Below are positions 37,320 through 46,044 of a stretch of 64,000 nucleotides of DNA, one piece after another. The translations under genes and the position numbers were made by a program. The number at the start of each line of letters is the position of its first letter. Positions within the stretch are counted from its first letter, which is position 1. The notes beneath the pieces were generated by a model, which was not told the DNA's origin, ran no database searches, and saw only the letters and a program-made list of their open reading frames with translations. The stretch spans positions 5,394,001-5,458,000 of the forward strand of contig NZ_CP109199.1 in the NCBI RefSeq assembly GCF_036250065.1, given 5' to 3'. This DNA is from Micromonospora sp. NBC_01699 (GTDB lineage: Bacteria > Actinomycetota > Actinomycetes > Mycobacteriales > Micromonosporaceae).

Positions 37320-37970
37320 CTAGTCCTCGGTCTCGTACCCCTGAATCCCGACGCAGGTGGCGCAGAACCCGGTGCCGGGTTCGGGCTGGTTCGCGCCCCC
37401 GTCGTAGAGCACCGGCTTGGCCACCAGCGGATCGTTCGTCGCGACCGGACGGGAGGTGATCTGGTGTTGCGCGTCGACGTCGACGGCCAGGCACACGATC
37501 CGGGCGTCGACGCCGCGCATCAGGCAGACCCCGGTGCTACCCACGGCCGGCGGGGTGATGAACGCGGCGCGTACCGGAGTCGGGCCGGTCTGCGCGTACG
37601 GGCGCAGGTTGGACGCGAAGGCGTGACCGAAGGCGCGGTTGGACGGGAACGCCACCACGGTGAAGGAGTACTTGGCGGCCCAGGTGCCGCAGATGGTCGC
37701 CTGCCCCGGGATGGTGACGTTGTGCTGGGCGTCGACCTCCACCGGGCCGAGACTCCCGGTGGCGCAGGGCGCCGCGCCCCAGGGAATGTACGGCTCCTCC
37801 GGCTCCGGACTCGCGGTCGGGAGGGGCGAGGCCGAGAAGCTGGGCAGCAGCATCGGGCCGACCTGCGGCCGGTCGCCGGCCAGCGTCGGCGTCGGCGCGA
37901 GCGCGACGAGCAGGGCGGCTCCGGCGGCGAGCGCAGCTGCTGCGACGACGGACCGTAGGTGACGGATCAT
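37320..37970 (-). CDS. Small secreted protein of unknown function
   Basis: A protein of 216 residues with a Sec signal peptide (RHLRSVVAAAALAAGAALLV, then AGD near residue 32), a Pro/Ser-rich linker, and a globular part with six cysteines, including CATCVG near the C-terminus, which suggests disulfides. No family recognised. Its ATG overlaps the TGA of the LuxR-type regulator upstream (ATGA), so it is translated together with that regulator, an unusual pairing for a secreted protein. Confidence 0.75.
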   Translation of the reverse strand: MIRHLRSVVAAAALAAGAALLVALAPTPTLAGDRPQVGPMLLPSFSASPLPTASPEPEEPYIPWGAAPCATGSLGPVEVDAQHNVTIPGQATICGTWAAKYSFTVVAFPSNRAFGHAFASNLRPYAQTGPTPVRAAFITPPAVGSTGVCLMRGVDARIVCLAVDVDAQHQITSRPVATNDPLVAKPVLYDGGANQPEPGTGFCATCVGIQGYETED

Positions 37971-39097
37971 TGTTCTCCTTCGCGGTGACCCGCTACCGGA
38001 CGGTCGCCGGTGGCTGGATCATCGGTGTGGTTTCGGACTGCGGAGACCGGCGTGGCCGCGTCGGCCGGCATCGTGCGGCCGGTTGCCGTCTCGGTGTCGG
38101 CCGGCAGGGGTGTGGCGCCGGCGGCGCCGAGCAGCAACGCCAGTTGAAAACGGTTCTGCACGCCGAGCCGGTCCATCAGGGCTCGCAGCGTGTAGGCGAC
38201 GGTACGCAGGCTGACGTTGAGTCGGGTGGCTGCGGTCACGTCGGTGTGGCCGGCGGCCAGGAGAGCCACCAGGGCGTTCTCCCGGGGCGTGAGGTTAATC
38301 GGAGGCACCCCCTGGCGAAACGGGTCGCGGCCGTCCGCCCACAGTCGATGGAACATCCCGCACAGTGCCTGGACCACCGGCGGATCGGTGACCTCCACGA
38401 AACCGGCCTCGAAATTCACCGGGTCGGCCGGGAGGAGGGCGACCCGCCGGTCGAAGATCATCAGCTTCAGCGGCAGGTCGGCGTGCTGTCGGTACATTCC
38501 CTGGGCCTCGGCGGCAGCCGAGGCGGGCGGGGCACCCTGGTCGCCGTCGCCGGGCAGCCGGCTCAGCACCCGTACGCGGATGCCCCGGGCGAGCAGGCTG
38601 CGGTCCAGCGGCAGCGCGGCGGCCCACGACTCCGAGCTGAACACCTCTTCGGTGTTCACCGCGAGGTGCTCGTGCTGTTCCGCCGCGACCAGGTGGGCGA
38701 CTCGACGCCGGGTCAACGCCCGGCTCGGCCAGCGCCGGACGGCGGTGGAGTCCACGGCCGGCAGATCCAGGCCGTCGAGCGCGTGCAGGTGGTGCCGCCA
38801 GCGCTCCTGGTCGGTCAGCACCGACGGTGGCCGGCGCAGCCGGGCCAGCAGCGTCGGCAGGGCGGCGGACGACCAGCGCCGCCCGGCACCCGTACCCGCC
38901 GTGCCCGGCACGGCACCGCCCAGCGCCGCAAGTTCCTCCAGCGCGGCGGTGACCCGCCCGACGTGCAGGCCCAGTTCCCGGCTCAGCTCCGGCTGCCGGC
39001 GCGGGCCGAGCAGAGCCAGCGCGCGATAGACGAGGTCGGCGTCCGCTGAGACCCCCCACCGGGTCAGCTGCGGGATCACCGCCGTGGGTTCCGGCAT
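37967..39097 (-). CDS. LuxR-family regulator with N-terminal TrmB-like domain
   Basis: A protein of 376 residues. The N-terminus (LTRWGVSADADLVYRALALL, ELSRELGLHVGRVTAALEEL) looks like a TrmB-type winged helix. The middle part contains RVRVLSRLPGDGDQ and LKLMIFDRRVALLPADP, typical of actinomycete regulators with a PLD-like/TrmB effector domain. The C-terminal LuxR helix-turn-helix is LTPRENALVALLAAGHTDVT then RLNVSLRTVAYTLRALMDRLG. ATG at 39097 with GGGAGGG upstream. The stop overlaps the start of a secreted-protein gene. Confidence 0.88.
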   Translation of the reverse strand: MPEPTAVIPQLTRWGVSADADLVYRALALLGPRRQPELSRELGLHVGRVTAALEELAALGGAVPGTAGTGAGRRWSSAALPTLLARLRRPPSVLTDQERWRHHLHALDGLDLPAVDSTAVRRWPSRALTRRRVAHLVAAEQHEHLAVNTEEVFSSESWAAALPLDRSLLARGIRVRVLSRLPGDGDQGAPPASAAAEAQGMYRQHADLPLKLMIFDRRVALLPADPVNFEAGFVEVTDPPVVQALCGMFHRLWADGRDPFRQGVPPINLTPRENALVALLAAGHTDVTAATRLNVSLRTVAYTLRALMDRLGVQNRFQLALLLGAAGATPLPADTETATGRTMPADAATPVSAVRNHTDDPATGDRPVAGHREGEQ

Positions 39098-39253
39098 GCC
39101 ATTCCCTCCCGTACGTGTCGCCGCCCGGTATCCGACCAGCCGCCGTGGCGGCCGTGACTCGCCGGGTGCCCCCACGACGGAGTGTCCGGCCGTCTTTCCA
39201 CCCGGGCGCGGACAGCAGACCACTCGACGGTCGGGCAACGGAAGGTGTTCGGA

Positions 39254-39281
39254 CACCGATTGCAGGATCATGCAATCGGTG
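39254..39281. promoter_or_regulatory. Perfect 11-bp inverted repeat in divergent promoter region
   Basis: CACCGATTGCA (39254-39264) and TGCAATCGGTG (39271-39281) flank a 6-bp spacer. It lies in the 303-bp space between the minus-strand LuxR-type gene and the plus-strand nucleotidyltransferase gene. Its size and near-equal distance to both starts suggest an operator; the rest of this gap shows nothing else. Confidence 0.55.
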
Positions 39282-39400
39282 GGTGCGAGCTCGCCCCGTC
39301 CCACACCGGACATCTCGCCCGACCGACTCACGGGCAACCGTGCCGACCGATCGTCGGTAACCGGCTGGCCTCGGTCGATTCGGTTGGGCAGACTCGGACC

Positions 39401-40210
39401 GTGGAACGTTTGGTGGAGATCGCCGGCCGACTGGCCGAGGTCGGCGGCGTGGTCGGGGTGTGTCTGGGTGGCAGTCGGGCGAGGGGAACCCACAGCCCCG
39501 ACTCCGACTACGACCTCGGCCTGTACTACCGGCCCCCGCTGGACACGGGCGCACTGCGCCTGTTGGCGGCCGAGCTGACCGAGCGCGAGGTCGACATGAC
39601 CGAGCCCGGTGGCTGGGGGCCGTGGGTGGACGGTGGCGCCTGGCTCACGATCGACGGCGTTCAAGTCGACTGGATCTACCGTGACCTGGACCGCGTACGC
39701 CGGATCTGGCGTCAGTGTGAGGTCGGGCAGTTCGAGGTGGGCACCCAGCCCGGCCATCCACTGGGGGTCTACTCGTACGCCTACGTCGGCGAACTGGCCC
39801 TGGGGCGGATCCTCGCCGACCGTGGTGGGGAGCTGGCCGCACTACGGCAGGAGATGCAGCACTACCCGCAACCGCTGCGTACGGCGCTGATCGCCAACGC
39901 CCGATGGGAGGTGCCGTTCATCCTCGCCGCCGCCCGCAAGGGAGCAGCTCGCGGCGACGCCTTCTACGTCGCCGGCTGCCTCTTCCGCGCGGTGGGACTG
40001 CTCACCCACGCGCTGCACGCCCACGCCGAACGCTGGGTGCTCAACGAGAAGGGAGCGGTACGGGCAGCGGGAACTCTTCCCGGCGCCCCGGCGGATTTCG
40101 CCGTACGCGCCCACGCGTTGTTCGGCGTCGCCGGCACCGATTCGCTGGCCGCCCGACTGGACGACGCCGAAGCCCTGCAACGAGAGGTGTTGCGGCGACT
40201 GTCGGACTGA
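39401..40210 (+). CDS. Nucleotidyltransferase-fold protein (DUF4037/aminoglycoside-NTase-like)
   Basis: A protein of 269 residues. Near the N-terminus GVCLGGSRARGTHSPDSDYD is the Pol-beta-type nucleotidyltransferase motif (GS...SDxD), with a third carboxylate likely in VQVDWIYRD. The C-terminal half is helical. These proteins transfer a nucleotide to a small molecule or protein; the substrate is unknown. The GTG at 39401 has no strong ribosome site, so translation may be leaderless or begin nearby. Confidence 0.82.
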   Translation: MERLVEIAGRLAEVGGVVGVCLGGSRARGTHSPDSDYDLGLYYRPPLDTGALRLLAAELTEREVDMTEPGGWGPWVDGGAWLTIDGVQVDWIYRDLDRVRRIWRQCEVGQFEVGTQPGHPLGVYSYAYVGELALGRILADRGGELAALRQEMQHYPQPLRTALIANARWEVPFILAAARKGAARGDAFYVAGCLFRAVGLLTHALHAHAERWVLNEKGAVRAAGTLPGAPADFAVRAHALFGVAGTDSLAARLDDAEALQREVLRRLSD

Positions 40211-40247
40211 ACCGGCCCGCCCTCAGCCGGCGGCCGGGTGAGTCCCG

Positions 40248-41075
40248 TCAGAGCATGCTCGGAGCGGGCGGCGGGGCGTCGACGACCACGACCGAGATGC
40301 CACGGTCACGGAACCTGGCCACCTCGTCGGTGGGTGCGGAGCTGTCCGTGACCAGGGTCCACCGGGACGGCATGAGGGCCCACGCGTGGAACGGCGCCTG
40401 CCCGATCTTCGCCCCGTGGGCGAGCACGTAGGTGTGGTCGGCGCGGCTCATCATGAGTTCCTTCAGCCGCGTCTGCTCCAGGTCCTTCTCGTTGATGCCC
40501 CGGTCGGCGCGTACGCCGTCGGCGCCCATGAACGCGCGGTCGAACGACATGCGTTCGAGGGCCGACTCGGTGACCGGGCCGACGAAGCTCTGGCTGAGGG
40601 TGCGCAGCCTACCCCCGAGGAGGACGACCTCGATCCGCTCCGCCTCGGCCAGCACCTCCAGCGCCGTCAGCCCGATCAGGGAGACCGACAGGTTGCTGAA
40701 CCCGCTGAGCAGCTGTGCCAGGGCCGCGGTGGTGGAGCCGGCGTCGAGCAGGATGCTCTCCCCCGGCACTATCTGTTCGGCGGCCCAGGCGGCGATCGCC
40801 TGCTTGGCCGCGTACGCCTCGCCGAGCCGCTGACGCAGCGAGGCTTCCGGATGGGGTTCCAGACTGAGGGCGCCGCCGTAGGTTCGGGCGAGCTTGCCCT
40901 GGGTGGTGAGCAGTGCGAGGTCACGGCGGATGGTCGAGGGGGTGACGCCGAGTTTGGTGGAGAGTTCCTCCACACTGGCCAGCCCGTTGTGCGCGGCCAT
41001 CTGGAGGATCTGGTCACGCCGCTGCCACGATCTCTGCCTGCTCATGTCATCCGGCACCCTATCCGACCGGGTCAC
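40248..41075 (-). CDS. DeoR-family sugar-phosphate-responsive repressor
   Basis: A protein of 275 residues. The N-terminal DeoR helix-turn-helix is RRDQILQMAAHNGLASVEEL and VTPSTIRRDLALLTTQGKL. The C-terminal DeoRC sensor domain has LLDAGSTTAALAQ and GADGVRADRGIN, which bind phosphorylated sugars. GTG at 41075 overlaps the TGA of pdxA2 (GTGA), supporting this start; an ATG at 41045 is the alternative. As the last gene of the kinase-PdxA2 operon, it probably represses this operon and the divergent transporter. Confidence 0.9.
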   Translation of the reverse strand: MTRSDRVPDDMSRQRSWQRRDQILQMAAHNGLASVEELSTKLGVTPSTIRRDLALLTTQGKLARTYGGALSLEPHPEASLRQRLGEAYAAKQAIAAWAAEQIVPGESILLDAGSTTAALAQLLSGFSNLSVSLIGLTALEVLAEAERIEVVLLGGRLRTLSQSFVGPVTESALERMSFDRAFMGADGVRADRGINEKDLEQTRLKELMMSRADHTYVLAHGAKIGQAPFHAWALMPSRWTLVTDSSAPTDEVARFRDRGISVVVVDAPPPAPSML

Positions 41076-42076
41076 CCGGCAACCGGCTGCGGCGCCATCG
41101 CCACGGCGAGCCGCAGCGCCTCGATCATGGATCGGTGGTCGGCGACGCCCTTGCCCGCGATGTCGAACGCCGTCCCGTGGTCGACCGAGGTGCGGATGAC
41201 GGGCAGTCCGACGGTGATGTTGACCCCGGCCTCCAGGCCCAGCACCTTGACCGGCCCGTGTCCCTGGTCGTGGTACATCGCCACGACCAGATCGTAGTCG
41301 CCGCGCCCGGCAAGGAAGAAGAGCGTGTCCGCGGGCAGCGGTCCCTGTACGTCGATTCCGGCGGCCTGGCAGGTCTTGACGGCCGGTGCGATCTTGGCGT
41401 CCTCCTCGCCCCGGCCGAACAGCCCGTTCTCGCCGGCGTGCGGGTTGATGCCGCAGACACCGATGCGGGGCGTGGGGACGCCGGCGTCCAGCATGGCGCG
41501 GTGTCCACGTCGGATGGTGCGTTCCACCAGTCCCGGCTCGATCCGTTCGACCGCGTCGAGGAGCCCGACGTGGGTCGTCACGTGGATGACCTTCACCCTG
41601 GGGGTCGACAGCATCATCGACACCTCACCGGTCCCGGTGAGGTACGCGAGCAGTTCGGTGTGGCCGGGATAGACGTGGCCGCCGGCGTGCAGCGCCTCCT
41701 TGTTCAGCGGCGCGGTGCAGATGGCCTGCACGTCCCCGGCCATCGCCAGCTCGCTCGCCACCCGGATGTAGTGGTACGCCGCGTCGCCGGCGACGGGAGA
41801 GACCTGCCCGAACGGCAGGTCGGCCGGGATCAGTCCCAGGTCGATGACGTTGATCCGGCCGTCGCGGAACACCGCGTCGGCCACACCGGCCACCGCCACG
41901 ATCTCCGGGTCGAGCCCGACGATTCCGGCGGCCTGCCGTAGTCGGGCGGCGTCGCCGACGACGAGGTACCCGGCGGCGGCCGGGAGCTGGGGATCGAGCA
42001 GCGCCCGGACGATGATCTCGGGGCCGATTCCGGCGCCGTCACCCATGGTCACGGCGATGTAGGGACTACTGGTCAT
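41072..42076 (-). CDS. pdxA2: PdxA2-type 4-phospho-(threonate/erythronate) dehydrogenase
   Basis: A protein of 334 residues of the PdxA family: TMGDGAGIGPEI at the start, GHTELLA, HVTTHVGLLDAV, GINPHAGENGLFG and MYHDQGHGPVKVLG, which carry the metal- and substrate-binding residues. PdxA oxidises 4-hydroxythreonine 4-phosphate in vitamin B6 synthesis, but when next to a DUF1537 kinase the PdxA2 clade oxidises and decarboxylates D-threonate or D-erythronate 4-phosphate to dihydroxyacetone phosphate. That kinase is directly upstream here with a 4-bp ATGA overlap, so the catabolic role is favoured. The exact sugar acid is not shown by the sequence. Confidence 0.9.
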   Translation of the reverse strand: MTSSPYIAVTMGDGAGIGPEIIVRALLDPQLPAAAGYLVVGDAARLRQAAGIVGLDPEIVAVAGVADAVFRDGRINVIDLGLIPADLPFGQVSPVAGDAAYHYIRVASELAMAGDVQAICTAPLNKEALHAGGHVYPGHTELLAYLTGTGEVSMMLSTPRVKVIHVTTHVGLLDAVERIEPGLVERTIRRGHRAMLDAGVPTPRIGVCGINPHAGENGLFGRGEEDAKIAPAVKTCQAAGIDVQGPLPADTLFFLAGRGDYDLVVAMYHDQGHGPVKVLGLEAGVNITVGLPVIRTSVDHGTAFDIAGKGVADHRSMIEALRLAVAMAPQPVAG

Positions 42077-43263
42077 CTCGGCTCCTCATTCCAGGACAGC
42101 ACGGTGTGGACGAGTTCGATCAGCGACTCCGGGCCGCCGAAGCTGCCGGGGCGGGTCACGACGACCTGCCCCGTCCCGGTGGTCGAAAGCACCGCCTGCT
42201 CCCGCTCGGCCACGGGTCGCAGGCGTTCGACGCCGAGCCGGTCGAGCACGGCGCGGGCGGTCGCCCCGCCGGTCAGGATCAGCGCCCGCCCGTCCGCCGC
42301 CGACGGGGCGACGGCGTCGGCGAGGGCGGTGGTGAGCCGCGCCGCGAGATCGGGCCGGAGCCCGGCGCCGCCGTCGAGGCTCAGCACCGCGCAGCGCGCG
42401 TCGGCCGTCCGGGCGGCCAACTCGCGCCCCACCGCCGACGGGTCGTTCAGGAGCAGCTGCGGGTCGAGTCGCACCACGACATCGGCCTCGGGTGCCAGGG
42501 CGGCGAGTTGGGTCTCGATGGCGGGCGCGGCCGTACCGGCGACGACCAGCACGGACCGGGCGGTGGGAAGGGGTTCGGCCCGCCACTGCGGGTCCGGCGC
42601 CATGGCGCGGGCGGCGGCAGCGGCCAGGCCGGCGGATCCGACCAGCAGGGGGCGGTCGGTCACCAGCCGCGCGGCGGCATGAACAACGTCGAGGTCGGCG
42701 TCGGTCTCGGCGTCGCAGACGGCGAGCAGCCGGGCCGAGGCGGCCGCGGCGAGCAGCCGGGCGAGGGCACCAACCCCATCGCGTACGGCGGCCAGCGGCA
42801 CCGGCACGGTCTCGATCGGACTCAGCGCGTGGGCCACGGTACGGGGTACGGCCCGCTCCTCGGCGTGCCACAGGCGGGTGTCGTGCAGCGGCACCCCGTG
42901 CACGCGCAGCACGCCGTCGACCACCACGCGGCCGGCGGCCGGGAGCGCCGTCGCGACCACGGGCAGGACGCCGAGCAGGTCGCGCAGGGCCGCCACCTCG
43001 CTGGCGAGGTTGCCGCGCAGCAGCGAGTCGACCTTCTTCAGCACCGGCACTCCGGCGCACGAGTCGAGCGCGGACTTCACCCGGTCCGCCGCGTCCGCCG
43101 GACTCGATCCACGGGAGTCGCTGTCGACGGCGACCACACGGGACGACGTGGACGGAACACCGGACCGAAGGAGCACCGAGATGCGCGTTGTGCGCAAGAG
43201 GAAGGCGGCGGCAGCCTCGGATGCGCCACTGAGGTCATCGGCCACGACTACCAGTTCTGGCAC
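42073..43263 (-). CDS. dtnK: Four-carbon acid sugar kinase family protein (DUF1537)
   Basis: A protein of 396 residues. N-terminal ADDLSGASEAAAAF and KKVDSLLRGN form the sugar-acid site; C-terminal LILTGGATARAVL and TRPGSFGG form the nucleotide-binding part. Members phosphorylate D-threonate, D-erythronate or L-threonate type acids with ATP. Together with PdxA2 the simplest reading is DtnK (D-threonate kinase), but DenK or OtnK specificity cannot be excluded. The GTG start at 43263 has GGAGGT seven bases upstream. First gene of the operon with pdxA2 and the DeoR regulator. Confidence 0.87.
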   Translation of the reverse strand: MPELVVVADDLSGASEAAAAFLLRTTRISVLLRSGVPSTSSRVVAVDSDSRGSSPADAADRVKSALDSCAGVPVLKKVDSLLRGNLASEVAALRDLLGVLPVVATALPAAGRVVVDGVLRVHGVPLHDTRLWHAEERAVPRTVAHALSPIETVPVPLAAVRDGVGALARLLAAAASARLLAVCDAETDADLDVVHAAARLVTDRPLLVGSAGLAAAAARAMAPDPQWRAEPLPTARSVLVVAGTAAPAIETQLAALAPEADVVVRLDPQLLLNDPSAVGRELAARTADARCAVLSLDGGAGLRPDLAARLTTALADAVAPSAADGRALILTGGATARAVLDRLGVERLRPVAEREQAVLSTTGTGQVVVTRPGSFGGPESLIELVHTVLSWNEEPR

Positions 43264-43390
43264 CGAACACCTCCAATGGATCGCACCTGAGCAGCACCTT
43301 TAGCACCGCACCGAACAGCCCCGACGAGGTTCGACCGAGCTGTCCCCGGCGAACTCGGCGGCTTGCGTGATGCGAAAGACGCTAGCGGCA

Positions 43391-43407
43391 TTGCGCACAA
43401 CGCGCAA
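43391..43407. promoter_or_regulatory. Candidate operator 1 in divergent sugar-acid promoter region
   Basis: Perfect palindrome TTGCGC-N5-GCGCAA. It lies in the 222-bp space between the kinase gene (minus) and the transporter binding-protein gene (plus). It shares the core CACAACG with the second palindrome nearby, as expected for two sites of one regulator, most likely the DeoR protein. Confidence 0.5.
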
Positions 43408-43437
43408 CTGTGCCATCGTGTGCCCACCACCAGTGGC

Positions 43438-43453
43438 GTCCGTCACAACGGAC
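43438..43453. promoter_or_regulatory. Candidate operator 2 in divergent sugar-acid promoter region
   Basis: Perfect palindrome GTCCGT-N4-ACGGAC, 33 bp upstream of the transporter binding-protein ATG, with the CACAACG core also found in operator 1. Confidence 0.45.
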
Positions 43454-43485
43454 GAAACTCGCCAACCACCACAAGGAGGAAGTTC

Positions 43486-45105
43486 ATGTCCGACATCGTC
43501 CGGAGGTCTGGCGTCACCGTCGCCGGGTCGGGCGCTGGGCTGTCACGCCGCGCGCTCCTGCAATTCGCCGGCCTCGTGGGCGCGGGCACCGTCGTGGGTT
43601 CGGCGTTGACCGCCTGCGCCGGACCACAGGGCGGCGCGACCGGCGGGACGGGGAACGGCGGCAAGCTGACCATCGTCCTCAACCGCAACCTGGTCAGCCT
43701 CGACAACAAGCTCAACCAGTACGACGCCGCCGTCACCGTCCAGCGCGCGGTCCGTCAGGCCCTGACCCAGATCGGCAACGACCTGCGCCCGGAACTCGTG
43801 CTCGCCGAGTCGTTCGAGATCAGCTCCCCGACGCAGTGGCGGGTCAAGCTCCGCGACAACATCCACTACTCCGACAAGTCACCGGTCACGGTGGAGGACG
43901 TCGAGACGGCGCTGCGGTACTACTTCCAGGTCAAGGCGAGCTTCGTCGCCTCCCAGTTCCCCGAGCAGCCCAGGCTCACCAAGATCGACGACCGTACCTT
44001 CACGCTGACCACCAGCAAGCCGCTGGTGACCCTCGACTCCCTGATGTCGAACATCCTCATCACCCCGGCCAAGGCCAACAAGCCGGAGGAACTGCGCGAC
44101 GGCCTCGGCACCGGCCCGTACAAGGTCGCCTCGGCCGACTCCGGCACCGGCACCTACCGGCTGGTGCGCAACGAGAACTACTGGGGCGAGGCGGCACTGG
44201 TCGACGAGGTGGACATCTCGTACCAGGAGGAGGAGGGCGCGCGGGTCATCGCCATCACCTCGGGACAGGCCGACGTCATCGACACCATCACCCCGGAGTC
44301 GGCCGCGGCGCTGAAGAAGAACGCGGAGATCGAACTCGTCCAGGGTCCCGGCACCCGTCTGATCCACCTCTTCTACAACTTCCGCAAGCCGGCCGGGCAC
44401 CCGCTGGCCAACCCCCGGGTCCGGGAGGCCCTCACCTACGCGGTCGACCACGACTCGCTCATCTCCAGCCTGATGAACGGCCTGGTCTCCTCCGCCGAGG
44501 GGGTCGTACCCAAGACCCTCGCCGGCTTCGTCCGGACCGGGCAGTACACGTACGACCCGGCGAAGGCGAAGCAGGTGCTGGCGGCCGAGGGGGTGTCGAA
44601 CCTGACCCTCACCTTCATCTGGGAGGAGTCCGAGTTCGCCGGGGCGGCCCGGGTGATGGAGGCGCTGGTCGGCATGCTCGGCGACGTCGGCGTGACGGTG
44701 AAGCTCAAGGAGATCCCCAAGGGCGGTGAGATCAACACCTGGCGCCGTGGCGAGGCGGGCGACTGGGACGTGCTGGGCAACGGGTACGGCAACCAGACCG
44801 GCCTGGCCATCACCAACCTCCAGGGCCAGTACGGCGGCACCGCGGAGAAGGAGAAGACCCGCGACTCGTACCACGGTTTTGTCGTCCCGGAGGTGACCGG
44901 CCTGCTCGACCAGGCGGGCGCCGAGGCGGACGCGGTCAAGCGCACCGCGCTGCTGGGGCAGGCGCAGGAGAGGATCTGGGCACTCTGGCCGGCGCTGTGG
45001 GCCTGGACCCCCGACAACGTGCTCGCCCGACGCAAGCACGTCACGGCCCTGGGGCTCTCTCCCGCCAACTCCTACGATCTGTCCAAGGTTCGGGTCTCGG
45101 ACTGA
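43486..45105 (+). CDS. ABC transporter substrate-binding lipoprotein, peptide/nickel (Dpp/Opp) family 5
   Basis: A protein of 539 residues. The N-terminus has a twin-arginine pair (SRRALLQF, 21-22) and a lipobox LTAC with Cys44, so it is an exported lipoprotein, perhaps through Tat. The mature part has family-5 features: VSLDNKLNQYDA, the DDRTFTLTTSKP segment, and LANPRVREALTYAVDHDSLI. ATG at 43486 with a perfect AAGGAGGA five bases upstream. It is the first gene of a seven-gene overlapping operon. The family imports peptides, but also oligosaccharides and sugar derivatives; the divergent sugar-acid genes point to the latter. Confidence 0.93.
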   Translation: MSDIVRRSGVTVAGSGAGLSRRALLQFAGLVGAGTVVGSALTACAGPQGGATGGTGNGGKLTIVLNRNLVSLDNKLNQYDAAVTVQRAVRQALTQIGNDLRPELVLAESFEISSPTQWRVKLRDNIHYSDKSPVTVEDVETALRYYFQVKASFVASQFPEQPRLTKIDDRTFTLTTSKPLVTLDSLMSNILITPAKANKPEELRDGLGTGPYKVASADSGTGTYRLVRNENYWGEAALVDEVDISYQEEEGARVIAITSGQADVIDTITPESAAALKKNAEIELVQGPGTRLIHLFYNFRKPAGHPLANPRVREALTYAVDHDSLISSLMNGLVSSAEGVVPKTLAGFVRTGQYTYDPAKAKQVLAAEGVSNLTLTFIWEESEFAGAARVMEALVGMLGDVGVTVKLKEIPKGGEINTWRRGEAGDWDVLGNGYGNQTGLAITNLQGQYGGTAEKEKTRDSYHGFVVPEVTGLLDQAGAEADAVKRTALLGQAQERIWALWPALWAWTPDNVLARRKHVTALGLSPANSYDLSKVRVSD

Positions 45106-45108
45106 CCC

Positions 45109-46044
45109 ATGCCGCGCTATCTCCTCAAACGCCTCGCGCAGACCGCACTCACCGCGTGGTTCACCCTCACCGTCGTCTTCGTCCTGCTGCGCCTGGCACC
45201 CGGTGACCCAGCGGTGAACTACGCCCCACCCAACCCCTCCAGCGAGCAACTGGAGGCCGTACGGCACCAGTTCGGGCTCGACCAGCCGGTCCTCGGGCAG
45301 TACCTGACGTACCTGAGTCACCTGGTGCGCGGCGACGTCGGCGACTCGTTCCAGTTCCGGCAACCCGCCCTACAGGTGGTGCTCGACCGGCTGCCGTACA
45401 CGATCACGCTCGCGGTCGCGGCGATCGTCGTGACCGCCCTGCTCGCCATCCCCCTCGGGGTGTGGATGGCCCGGCGCGACAACACCGCACCCGAACTGGG
45501 CGCCAACATCGCGACCATCGTCGGGCAGTCGATGCCGGACTTCTGGATCGGCTTCGTGCTGCTCATCGTGTTCGCGGTGAACCTCGGTTGGGTCGCCCCC
45601 GCCGGCTTCACCTCGGCCGGCTCGATAGTGCTGCCCTGCCTCACCATCGTGATCCTCCAGGTCGCCCTCATCTCGCGCCTGGTGCGACGGGAGATGGTCA
45701 ACAACCTGCACGCCCCGTACGTCACGATCGCCCGCTCGCGCGGTGTCTCCGAACGCCGCCTGACCTGGCGGTACGCCTTCGCCAACTCGTCGATTCCGGT
45801 GGTCACGGCCCTCGGCACCCGGTTCGCCGCCATGCTCAACGGCGTCGTCATCGTCGAGGTCGTCTTCAAGTGGCCCGGGGTCGGCGAGTTGGTGGTGGAC
45901 GCCCTGGAACGGCGGGACTTTCCGCTGATCCAGGCGACGGTGCTGGTGACGGTCGTCCTCGCCCTGCTGGTCCAGCTCGGCGTGGACCTGCTCTATCCCC
46001 TCATGGATCCCCGCGTCCGACTCGGTAAGGAGGCCCTCCGGTGA
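45109..46044 (+). CDS. ABC transporter permease (DppB-like)
   Basis: A membrane protein of 311 residues with six predicted helices. It begins RYLLKRLAQTALTAWFTLTVVF followed by LRLAPGDPA, the DppB/OppB signature. The EAA loop that contacts the ATPase is in YVTIARSRGVSERRLTWRYAF. It starts 3 bp after the binding-protein stop. Confidence 0.94.
   Translation: MPRYLLKRLAQTALTAWFTLTVVFVLLRLAPGDPAVNYAPPNPSSEQLEAVRHQFGLDQPVLGQYLTYLSHLVRGDVGDSFQFRQPALQVVLDRLPYTITLAVAAIVVTALLAIPLGVWMARRDNTAPELGANIATIVGQSMPDFWIGFVLLIVFAVNLGWVAPAGFTSAGSIVLPCLTIVILQVALISRLVRREMVNNLHAPYVTIARSRGVSERRLTWRYAFANSSIPVVTALGTRFAAMLNGVVIVEVVFKWPGVGELVVDALERRDFPLIQATVLVTVVLALLVQLGVDLLYPLMDPRVRLGKEALR

Noticed and set aside
41072-42076. 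PdxA as a vitamin B6 biosynthesis enzyme
   Set aside because: Coupling with a DUF1537 kinase and a DeoR regulator fits the PdxA2 catabolic branch, and actinomycetes generally make B6 by the PdxS/PdxT route.
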